In this document: one piece after another, positions 54,665-62,351 of the stretch
Layout: every line of letters starts with the position of its first letter
Position numbering within the stretch: the stretch's first letter is position 1
Assembly (NCBI GenBank): GCA_016714605.1
Contig: JADKDL010000016.1
Span: 62,001 to 126,000 of the forward strand
Origin: Bacteroidales bacterium
Lineage (GTDB): Bacteria; Bacteroidota; Bacteroidia; Bacteroidales; UBA1715
Direction: 5' to 3'
Length of the DNA: 64,000 nucleotides
Made by a program: the position numbers and the translations under genes
The notes under the pieces: model-generated
Database searches by the model: none
Told to the model about the DNA's origin: nothing
Seen by the model: the letters and a program-made list of their open reading frames with translations, nothing else

Positions 54665-55844
54665 ATTTTTGGTAGCAATGCTTGTTTAAGTAGTATTCAG
54701 CTTGCGAAATGCCGCCTGAATTCGCTTTTTGCATGTCAGAACATGTGCCTATGCTGTTGTTAAGTTTAATTCTGACCAATCCTCTTTGAAAATAAATTTC
54801 AGGAGCCGGACTTAGATCTAAAGCTGTAGTTAAATCTATATCTGCAAATTTTAAATTATATTCAGAACTTGCAAATATTTTAGCTCTAATCAGATAATTA
54901 TTAACCTGACGCGGAGCTATTTCAATGGCTTTGTTTATAGCTAGCAGGCTGTTGTTTATCTGCTTATCGTCAAAATAAATATTTGCTAAAACAGAAAAAG
55001 CATTATAATCATATTTATATAAATTGCAATATCGTTTTAACATTTCTATTGAAATATTGTAATTTTTTGATTTCCAGTTGGCAATTCCATACTTTAAATG
55101 TCCGTGCATTGTCTCAGAACTTAGTAGTTTTGAGTATGCTGTAGTTGCTTTATTGAAATTGTTTGTTTGTGCATATAAATCACCTAATAATTCAAAATAG
55201 AGCAAGTTTGCTGAAAGTTCAATTGCTTTTTCTAAGGCTTTAATTGCATTCGAATAACTTAGCATTTTTCTGTAAGTCAGAGCTTTTAAATAATAGATTT
55301 GTGCACTAGCACTGCTAGATGCTTCTATGTTTTCTATGGTAATTAAAACTTCTAACTCGTTGCCCAATTCTAATTTCGATTCTAGACTCCAAAACAGCAC
55401 TTCTTCTTTCGAATACCAGTCGTTTTTCCAAACCATTTTCCATTCATTGCTCGATTGTATTGATAAAAAGCAAGTGTCTGAGATAATTATTTGTTTGCTT
55501 AGTTTGTTCTCCTGTTTTAAATATGTTTCAAGAAATTTGCATGCTTGAGGACTGTCTCCCATTAAAGCGTAAATTTTTGAAAGATATAGTTTTGAATCTT
55601 TGTATGAGTTTGCGGTATTGAAATGTATTAAAGCTTGATTGTAATCATTTTGTTTGAAATATACAATCCCCTTCTGATAGTTTGCTTCTTCAATATCCCC
55701 AAAATCGCATTTTTCTATTATTGATAATGCAGAATCGAGTTGATTATAATAAATATAAGCATAAAAACCTTGCAAACAGTCATTTTGCGCTTGCGCTTGA
55801 GTTAGTGTTAAAAAAAATGCAATGGTAAAAAAAATACTACGCAT
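54663..55844 (-). CDS. Secreted TPR-repeat protein
   Basis: I start at ATG 55844 (MRSIFFTIAFFLTLTQAQAQ, a good signal peptide) and not at 55994. The longer form would have 50 extra residues before the signal peptide and would overlap the type B cargo gene. About 393 residues. TPR-like helical pairs are visible through the protein: YQKGIVYFKQNDYNQALIHFNTA, YLKALTYRKMLSYSNAIKALEKAIE, LGDLYAQTNNFNKATTAYSKLL and FSVLANIYFDDKQINNSLLAINKAIE. TPRs mediate protein contacts. The position directly downstream of a type B T9SS cargo gene suggests a periplasmic helper or accessory for that protein, which is inference. Confidence 0.75.
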   Translation of the reverse strand: MRSIFFTIAFFLTLTQAQAQNDCLQGFYAYIYYNQLDSALSIIEKCDFGDIEEANYQKGIVYFKQNDYNQALIHFNTANSYKDSKLYLSKIYALMGDSPQACKFLETYLKQENKLSKQIIISDTCFLSIQSSNEWKMVWKNDWYSKEEVLFWSLESKLELGNELEVLITIENIEASSSASAQIYYLKALTYRKMLSYSNAIKALEKAIELSANLLYFELLGDLYAQTNNFNKATTAYSKLLSSETMHGHLKYGIANWKSKNYNISIEMLKRYCNLYKYDYNAFSVLANIYFDDKQINNSLLAINKAIEIAPRQVNNYLIRAKIFASSEYNLKFADIDLTTALDLSPAPEIYFQRGLVRIKLNNSIGTCSDMQKANSGGISQAEYYLNKHCYQK

Positions 55845-55915
55845 CATTGTTTTATATATATGGTTTTCTGAAGTTTGCATTAAATATTTAGTTTTTTTTG
55901 AATATAACTTCACAA

Positions 55916-58516
55916 TTATTTCTGAGGTGAGTTGTTGGAGAATTTGTGTATAAATCCAATAAGTCTTCGTGGATGCTCCAAGCAATCGAGCCATTGTTCG
56001 TATACTTCACAAACATAATAATATACACCATCGGGTAAATGAGCGTCTACAATATGATTAGATCCATCCCAATTTAATTCCGAGTCTTTCGTTTCGAATA
56101 CTAATTGATTCCATCGGTTGTATATTTTCATATCTACATATTCTACATATTTGTTTATTTTTGGTTTAAACAAATCATTTTCATCATCGTGATTTGGTGT
56201 GAATACATTTGGTAATTCATATTTAGGACAGGTATAAATGCAGGTGTCAAAGTTGTTTTTACTCTCATTCCCTGCACTATCAACCACGGATATCATGTAG
56301 CAACCTGCCATGGTTTTGGTCGAATCAGAAAAGTCGAAATGTATAATTGTAGAATCAATTTCTACTCTTTTGGTAAAAACATAAGGGTTGTTTATGCAGC
56401 TTTTATAATAAACTTTAAAGTGAGAGACTTGTTCCAGTTTGTTGGTTTCTGCACCGGGTAGAATAGTGAGTTTTATAAGTTCGTTTTCGCAATCTGCTTC
56501 AAGTTTGAAATCTACTGCCGGTGGTGGGGTAGTGTCATTAGGAATACCGCATTTCTCTTGTGAGTAATTGATTGAACTATAAGACAATAAATCGGAATTA
56601 TAAGATCCTATAGTTTTGACTTTATAGCAATATGATTCACCATTTATCAAATTTTTATCAGTAAATGTAGGTTCGCTTACTGTAGCAATTGAATCAAATT
56701 CATTGTTGGAATTATTTTTTTTGTAGATTACGTATTCATTATTTTCCCAAGGGGTAATTGTCGATATGTTTATTACCAATTCCTTGTTAGCGCTTTGGAA
56801 ATTTATAGTAGGTTGAGAAGCCGCAGGAGCGTCTGCCAATACCGTAAATGTATCTTTGTCAGTATGGTAAAGTCTTATTCTGTAATTAAATTCGTTTTCG
56901 GATGTGTTTAGTAAACTATCTATAAAAACAGTATCATTAAGATTGTAAAAATCTTTAATGTTTTGAAAATTATTACCATCTATGCCGGTACTTCTCATAA
57001 GTGTATATTTATAAGGCGGAAGATATATACTTGTATCAAAAGAAGGTTTTGTCCATCTGATCAATATTTTACCATTTAACAAGTCGGTTTCTTCAACAGA
57101 AACATTGAGCAAGTCAGGCAAGCCCTCTTTTATAAGGGTACAAACCTCGTCTGATACAAAACTGTATGCACCAGACGGATATTTAGCCAGCATTCTGTAG
57201 CAATATACAAATCCTTTTGACAAATAGAGGCCGTCATTATCATCAAGAAATGAAAAGTTTTTGCTTGATTCTTGCGATGTGATAAGTGTATATTGTAGTG
57301 AATTAGGAAACCCTGTTTCGCAATAATCTACAATATGGTTTTGAGCATAAGTAGCTCTATAAATATCATAGGAGACAGCATTGTTGCACGTAGGTATTTT
57401 CCATGAAATGTTGTTGCTGTTATAGTTAGCATCTAAAGCGAGTTTGTTTGGAGGGTAACCAATTACTTTTATATTTACCTCTTTTTGATCGGTAAGGCTC
57501 ACTTCTTTGTTGCTGTCTGTTGCTTTGAAAACAAATAAATAAGGTTGTTCTCTAATATATTTGCAATCTGGTACCCATAAAAACTCAGAACTGACTAAGC
57601 CTTTCCCGTTAATGGGAGGAAAGCTAATCTGTGAAGAGTCCTCAAACATAGGACCTCCGGATGCGCTAAGGCTTATATTATCATTATCAGGGTCTGAAGC
57701 AAATACGGTAAATCTTACGGTGTCATTAGCTCTAACACAAATGTCATTCAGTGGTTCTATAACAGGTTTTTTGTTTTTTGTTTGAAATACATCTATTTGA
57801 AGGTCTCGTACTACTTCTCCAATTTTCACCCCTGATCTCCATTCCTCTACTACAATAGCAACGTTATATTTACCAATCTCTGTGGGAGCATCCCAAATTA
57901 AATCTCCACTTATAGAATCAATAAAAAATGTATTTGATGCAGGAGGAAATGAGTATTGAGGAATAGCAATACCACCTTCGCCTGCACATACGGTTAGTCT
58001 GTACGCCAGACTATCACCATCGGGATCATAAGCAGCAGGATTGTGAATGAAAATCTCGCCAACAGCAGCTTTATCTACCGGTGGATTTAATAAAAGTGGG
58101 GTGTTGTTCGCTCCCAAAATAGGATCTATAGTGAGTAGGGTTTTTACAGAAAATGGAATGTTTACAGAATCAAATACATTTAAAATACCTTGATTCCTAT
58201 TGGGGTCTTCCATTATTATTTCATAACTACCAGCTCCTGAATATGAATGAGTTACTTTGTATGTGTTTTTTGTATAGTCATCGGGCAAATATTCTCGTGA
58301 AATTCTCTGTATGTAAGAATAAGTTCCGTCTCCGAAAGCTATTAAAATGCTGTCTCTGTATTCATTAGCTGAACTTGGAGTGTATGTGTAGGTGGTAAGG
58401 GTAATTTCGTAGGTGAAATTTGAAATTTGTTTGTATGTAATTTCGCCCGCACGGTTGTGTGTTGCAAATAATGATGTGGTCAATAATAAAAATAATATGT
58501 AGAGTAAGTGTTTCAA
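55916..58516 (-). CDS. Type B T9SS cargo protein with CHU_C (gliding-motility-associated) C-terminal domain
   Basis: The 866 residues start with a signal peptide (MKHLLYILFLLLTTSLFA) read from a TTG start codon at 58514-58516; an in-frame TAG lies three codons upstream and no ATG is available. The opening THNRAGEITYKQISNFTYEITLTTYTYT is a recognisable start of this secreted family. The middle has cadherin/PKD-like and fibronectin III-like segments (YDPDGDSLAYRLTVCAG, SDPDNDNISLSASGG, VSYDIYRATYA, ILIRWTKPSFD). The C-terminus (LPNVFTPNHDDENDLFKP, VDMKIYNRWNQLVFE, LPDGVYYYVCEVYE) is the CHU_C type B sorting domain. It should be exported by T9SS and shed or attached by a PorU-independent route known for type B tails. 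Function unknown, probably adhesive. Confidence 0.88.
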   Translation of the reverse strand: MKHLLYILFLLLTTSLFATHNRAGEITYKQISNFTYEITLTTYTYTPSSANEYRDSILIAFGDGTYSYIQRISREYLPDDYTKNTYKVTHSYSGAGSYEIIMEDPNRNQGILNVFDSVNIPFSVKTLLTIDPILGANNTPLLLNPPVDKAAVGEIFIHNPAAYDPDGDSLAYRLTVCAGEGGIAIPQYSFPPASNTFFIDSISGDLIWDAPTEIGKYNVAIVVEEWRSGVKIGEVVRDLQIDVFQTKNKKPVIEPLNDICVRANDTVRFTVFASDPDNDNISLSASGGPMFEDSSQISFPPINGKGLVSSEFLWVPDCKYIREQPYLFVFKATDSNKEVSLTDQKEVNIKVIGYPPNKLALDANYNSNNISWKIPTCNNAVSYDIYRATYAQNHIVDYCETGFPNSLQYTLITSQESSKNFSFLDDNDGLYLSKGFVYCYRMLAKYPSGAYSFVSDEVCTLIKEGLPDLLNVSVEETDLLNGKILIRWTKPSFDTSIYLPPYKYTLMRSTGIDGNNFQNIKDFYNLNDTVFIDSLLNTSENEFNYRIRLYHTDKDTFTVLADAPAASQPTINFQSANKELVINISTITPWENNEYVIYKKNNSNNEFDSIATVSEPTFTDKNLINGESYCYKVKTIGSYNSDLLSYSSINYSQEKCGIPNDTTPPPAVDFKLEADCENELIKLTILPGAETNKLEQVSHFKVYYKSCINNPYVFTKRVEIDSTIIHFDFSDSTKTMAGCYMISVVDSAGNESKNNFDTCIYTCPKYELPNVFTPNHDDENDLFKPKINKYVEYVDMKIYNRWNQLVFETKDSELNWDGSNHIVDAHLPDGVYYYVCEVYEQWLDCLEHPRRLIGFIHKFSNNSPQK

Positions 58517-58544
58517 CGGCTAAAATATGTTTTAATAATCATTT

Positions 58545-59021
58545 TTAATAAGTATTTAAACTAAAGAAATGTTCTTTTTTGTTAAGGTTGTATCCCTTTG
58601 ACACCGAACTAAGTGAAACAATTACAAGATTAGTTTGATCTTCAAAAACATCTGTAAGTATGTTGTTAGTAACGGATATATTTCTAATTTTCTCGAAGTT
58701 TTCTATTTGAAAATAACACCATTAGGCATTATCTATTATCTCAGTTAGCGATAGTAATAATTTTTGTGGTTTTTCATTTATTGCTATTATCAATTTGTTC
58801 TGAATGTATTGTGCTATTAATTCTTTTTCTGCTGCAATTGCTAAATCGTCTGCAAATATCTTAATACATACTTCTATTTGTTGTTTGTTTTCATTCAAAG
58901 TACATACTGATAAGTGTAACGGATGAGCTAAACCTTCATGTGTTGAGAATAGTAAGAATATTAATAAAACATTTGTTCTATTAATATTTTTGTAAAGTAT
59001 CTTTATCGAATACAACAACAT
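58545..59021 (-). pseudogene. DUF6702-like secreted protein interrupted by an in-frame TAA
   Basis: The open part (58722-59021) encodes a hydrophobic start and AHPLHLSVCTLNENKQQIEVCIKIFADDLAIAAEK, which matches the N-terminal half of DUF6702 (HPFHVSVCT-like, IKIFxDDLE). It stops at TAA (58722-58724). The same frame continues without a gap to 58545 and reads WCYFQIENFEKIRNISVTN and NILTDVFEDQTNLVIVSL, the family's C-terminal half (I recall the WCYxE and DQxNLV signatures). With the stop read through, the length is about 158 residues, the usual family size. The upstream start overlaps the preceding lipoprotein gene by 41 bp; one extra T near 58988 would instead give MFLLIFLLFSTHEGLAH as a signal peptide. 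The TAA is either a real nonsense mutation or a base error. Confidence 0.6.
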
Positions 59022-59832
59022 TGGAAGGCAATGTTAGATTTGGAAATTTCATGATACTGTCATTCATATCATCAAATTCTATGTAATAAGTAGATTTATA
59101 ATTATCTAAGTAAGCTGCAACGTAAATTTTAGTTTCGTTTTTTAACGTGTCTAATAATTCTAATGGTTTGGCTGATAGAAATATATCATGCGTACTATTG
59201 TTGCCTCCAGTGCTCTTTGATGCTCCTGAAGTTGTAGTGTAGCTGAATACTTTATCGGAAACATCGGGAGTGAAGTGAAAGAAATAGCGAGTGACCATGC
59301 CGTATGCTTTATCGGTCATACCGGTAAATGAAATTGTTCTGTTTACTATCAGCATTTTTTTTGTCTCGTCTTTTCTTATACTGTTGATCTTTATACTACC
59401 CAAAGGTTTCTTAGCTAAATAGATATCTTTAATAGTGTCGGCTCTGGTGTAATCATGTGAGTAGTTGCTGATTTTCAATACTCCATGTTCGGGAGAGATG
59501 AAAGTTAATGTGTATGAGCCTGTTGGCACCTCAGTGAAATTGAAGTATCCTTCCGCATTAGTTCTTGATAAGTAATTAGTTGTTCTGCTTATAGTGCTTG
59601 AGTCTTCTTCTGAATAGCCAAGTATTTCATAGCAATCTGCAATAACTTCCACTCCTTCTTGGGAGCTTTCTTTTTCACCATATTCGTTAAAAACTTCAAC
59701 TTTTCCATAAATTCCTGCTGTGAAGTCAGTGTTTTCATTTGGAAGCGGAATAGTAGTTTCGCAAGCGTAGGAAAAACAAAGTATTGTAATTGCCAACAAA
59801 AGAACCTGTTGTGTGCTAATTTTTGAATGCAT
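58981..59832 (-). CDS. Lipoprotein with carboxypeptidase-regulatory-like domain
   Basis: The lipobox is FSYAC with Cys24. The next 80 or so residues are a carboxypeptidase-D-like beta-sandwich (GIYGKVEVFNEYGEKESSQEGVEV, then TNAEGYFNFTEVPTGSYTLTFISPEHG). The C-terminal half (ISFTGMTDKAYGMVTRYFFHFTPDVSD, IYVAAYLDNYKSTYYIEF) is beta-rich and not recognised. At 283 residues it could be a small surface-exposed or periplasmic lipoprotein. It overlaps the start of the DUF6702-like gene by 41 bp, which indicates translational coupling or a misplaced start there. It is divergent from the XRE regulator gene. Confidence 0.72.
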   Translation of the reverse strand: MHSKISTQQVLLLAITILCFSYACETTIPLPNENTDFTAGIYGKVEVFNEYGEKESSQEGVEVIADCYEILGYSEEDSSTISRTTNYLSRTNAEGYFNFTEVPTGSYTLTFISPEHGVLKISNYSHDYTRADTIKDIYLAKKPLGSIKINSIRKDETKKMLIVNRTISFTGMTDKAYGMVTRYFFHFTPDVSDKVFSYTTTSGASKSTGGNNSTHDIFLSAKPLELLDTLKNETKIYVAAYLDNYKSTYYIEFDDMNDSIMKFPNLTLPSNVVVFDKDTLQKY

Positions 59833-60164
59833 TTTTATAAATTATTTTATGACAAATATAGTTATTAAAATAAAATGTGAATAGAAATATTATATACTAT
59901 TTGCATTAGTAGCTCAAAACCTTGATTTTTCTATAAATCATTGTATCGTTAAGAACAACAAGTGTAACGAAATAAGTTACTTGTTTATTATAAATGTGAA
60001 ATAAAGTGTTTTTGGAGTTATTAACAAACTGGGTTCTATGAAATTTTAAGATGCAATTTTTAAATATTTTGAATTTATTATTTTTGCAAAATATAAAGTG
60101 GTATTAAATTTAAAAAATGAATTGTAATTTAAAAAATTAATTAATACTTTTGTAAAAAAAAGTT
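59833..60164. other. Divergent intergenic region
   Basis: About 330 bp of AT-rich DNA between the - strand lipoprotein and the + strand regulator, with no ORF. The only clear element is the promoter at 60122-60152. Confidence 0.5.
60122..60152 (+). promoter_or_regulatory. Promoter of the XRE-cupin regulator
   Basis: TTG (60122-60124), 20 nt, then TACTTTTG (60145-60152), a full match to the Bacteroidetes consensus. Initiation near 60159 would leave a leader of only about 6 nt before ATG 60165, so the mRNA may be nearly leaderless. Confidence 0.6.
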
Positions 60165-60716
60165 ATGAAGCGAATTGGAGAAAGAATTAGAAAAAAAAGA
60201 GAACTTTTGAATCTTAATCTTAATGAATTGGCTGATAAAGTAGGAGTGAGCCCAAGTGCTCTTTCACAGATTGAAAAATCGAAATCTTTTCCTTCTATTT
60301 TGACCTTGAAATCTATTGCTGAAAACTTGCATACTACTGTAGGTGAGCTCATTGGAGAAAATGAATCATTGGTCAACAATCCGGTTGTTACTAAGAAAGA
60401 TATAAAATATGTAGATCAAAATAAATCAGGAACTATTGTTTATCTACTTTCTCAGCATGATATTAATAAACAGATGGATACATACTTAATAAGGTTTGCT
60501 AAAGCAGCAGGTATTGATGGATTGTTTTCTAATCCGGTAGGTCAAATATTTTGTCATGTATTATCTGGCGAGGTTAGGTTTGATTTGAATGAAAAAAGTT
60601 TTGTGCTTAAACAAGGCGATAATATCTATTTTAATTCTAAGACTCAGCACGATGCAATAAATAATTATGATGGAATTAGCGAGTTGCTTTGGATACAATC
60701 GCCCCCTAGTTTTTAG
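60165..60716 (+). CDS. XRE-family regulator with C-terminal cupin domain
   Basis: Residues 1-60 are a Cro/CI-type helix-turn-helix (IGERIRKKRELLNLNLNELADKVGVSPSALSQIEKSKSFPSILTLKSIAENL). Residues about 105-180 are a small cupin (QIFCHVLSGEVRFDLNEKSFVLKQGDNIYFNSKTQHDAINN). The combination is that of PuuR/SutR-type regulators, which sense a small metabolite through the cupin, often an amine or amino acid derivative. The 183-residue length is typical. The aminotransferase gene starts 145 bp downstream on the same strand and is the most likely target or partner; this is inferred from context. Confidence 0.9.
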   Translation: MKRIGERIRKKRELLNLNLNELADKVGVSPSALSQIEKSKSFPSILTLKSIAENLHTTVGELIGENESLVNNPVVTKKDIKYVDQNKSGTIVYLLSQHDINKQMDTYLIRFAKAAGIDGLFSNPVGQIFCHVLSGEVRFDLNEKSFVLKQGDNIYFNSKTQHDAINNYDGISELLWIQSPPSF

Positions 60717-60861
60717 TAAATATATTAAGTATAACTTCATTTAATTTTTAGAAATTTTGAAGTTAATTAGGTTTGAAACAGTTCAGACAGAAGATAATTG
60801 AAGATTAAACAAAATAAATAAGTTAGAGTATTTGTAGGTAATAATATAAAATAAATGTAAT

Positions 60862-62157
60862 ATGGATGCACAAGCCTTATCGCTTAATAAAAAAATTGAA
60901 GAAGTAAATTCGAGTGTTTATAGAATGCTATCGAAAAGAGGAAAAAATATATTTTTTCCTAAGTTAGGTATCCTAGCTCAATCTGCACAAGCCAAGGGTA
61001 AGGCTATTAATGCTACAATTGGCGAAGCATTTGAAAATGATGGAACATCGATGCACCTACCTGAGTTTGATGCTATGCTTAATATGCCTATTTCAAATAT
61101 TTATCCGTATGCACCAAGTTTCGGTAAGCCCGAATTAAGAACATTTTGGAAGGAATCTATATATAAAAAGAATCCATCGCTTAAGAATACCGTTATAAGC
61201 AATCCTATAGCTACCAATGGTTTGACTCACGGAATTAGTATAGTAGGATACCTTTTTGCTGACGAAAATGATAGTGTGCTTTTATCTGATCATTATTGGG
61301 AAAATTATAATTTAATTTTCGATAATGCTTATGGTGCGAAGATCGATACTTTTGAGTTGTTTTCTAATGGTGGTTTTAATGTAACTGCATTTGAAAAAAA
61401 ACTTAACAGTTCTGTAAATGATAAAATTATAATATTACTGAATTTTCCGAACAATCCTTCCGGTTATACACCTTTGATTTCTGAAATAGGTTTAATTTGT
61501 GGCGCAATAAAAAAAGTTTCCGATGCCGGAAAAAAAGTTGTTGTAATTATTGACGATGCTTATTTTGGATTAGTATACGAAAAGGGTGTTTTCACCGAAT
61601 CTATTTTTGTAGAATTGGCAAATTTGTCGGAAAATGTACTTGCGGTTAAATTAGATGGTCCTACAAAAGAAGATTATGTATGGGGTTTTAGAGTAGGTTT
61701 TATAACTTTTGCTGTTAAAGGAGGTACTGCCGATTTTTATGAAGCATTAGAAAACAAAACCGGCGGAGCTATTAGAGGTAATATATCTAATATCAGTCAA
61801 TTATCTCAATCTCTGCTTTATAAAGTTTATTCAGAACCAAGCTATTCAGCATCTAAAACGAAGAAGTTTGAATTGTTAAAAACAAGGTATGATGTACTTA
61901 AAGCTGAGATAGCAAAACCTATTTATAGCGAATATTTTGAAGCATTACCTTTCAATTCAGGTTACTTCATGTGTATAGAACCTAAGAAAGGTTTGGATGC
62001 AGAAACTATTAGAAAACACCTGTTGGAAAAATACGATACCGGAGTTATTGTTTTAGGAAAGGTTATCAGATTGGCATTTTCGGCTGTGGCTACAGAAAAA
62101 ATCCCAGCATTGGTTGAAAATATTTATAAAGCTTGTGTTGATTTAAGTAAAAAATAG
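60862..62157 (+). CDS. Class I/II pyridoxal-phosphate aminotransferase
   Basis: The 431-residue cytoplasmic protein has the fold-type I layout. TNGLTHGISIVGYLFADENDSVLLSDHYWENY contains the cofactor-cradling start of the large domain. NFPNNPSGYTP is the NPxG motif, VVIIDDAYFGLVYEKG carries the Asp that contacts the pyridine nitrogen and the following Tyr, and VKLDGPTKEDYVWGFRVG contains the candidate Schiff-base lysine and the phosphate-binding Arg. GYFMCIE and VIRLAFSAV are the C-terminal motifs with the substrate-carboxylate Arg. The substrate amino acid cannot be told from sequence. Preceded by an XRE-cupin regulator, so control by its own substrate or product is plausible. Confidence 0.88.
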   Translation: MDAQALSLNKKIEEVNSSVYRMLSKRGKNIFFPKLGILAQSAQAKGKAINATIGEAFENDGTSMHLPEFDAMLNMPISNIYPYAPSFGKPELRTFWKESIYKKNPSLKNTVISNPIATNGLTHGISIVGYLFADENDSVLLSDHYWENYNLIFDNAYGAKIDTFELFSNGGFNVTAFEKKLNSSVNDKIIILLNFPNNPSGYTPLISEIGLICGAIKKVSDAGKKVVVIIDDAYFGLVYEKGVFTESIFVELANLSENVLAVKLDGPTKEDYVWGFRVGFITFAVKGGTADFYEALENKTGGAIRGNISNISQLSQSLLYKVYSEPSYSASKTKKFELLKTRYDVLKAEIAKPIYSEYFEALPFNSGYFMCIEPKKGLDAETIRKHLLEKYDTGVIVLGKVIRLAFSAVATEKIPALVENIYKACVDLSKK

Positions 62158-62296
62158 AAACCTCAAAGTTAGAGCTTGGCTGCTTGATAGGCATATTTTA
62201 TAACTCTGATTGTTTTAAAACAAACCATTAACAAGCTGGAGTTTTTTAAATAGTTCAGTATTAAGTTGTAAAATGTAAATTGGTTTTTAGTTTTTA

Positions 62297-62338
62297 ATCA
62301 GGTCTTTTGTGTTTATACATAAGACCTGATTTTTTTTT
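62297..62338 (+). terminator. Rho-independent terminator after the aminotransferase gene
   Basis: ATCAGGTCTT (62297-62306) pairs perfectly with AAGACCTGAT (62321-62330) and is followed by eight T. It is 140 bp beyond the stop codon, so the transcript has a long 3' tail. Confidence 0.85.
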
Positions 62339-62351
62339 ATTTTATTTTATT

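Noticed and set aside
55848..55994. Longer N-terminus for the TPR protein
   Set aside because: It would put 50 residues before a good signal peptide and overlap the neighbouring cargo gene.
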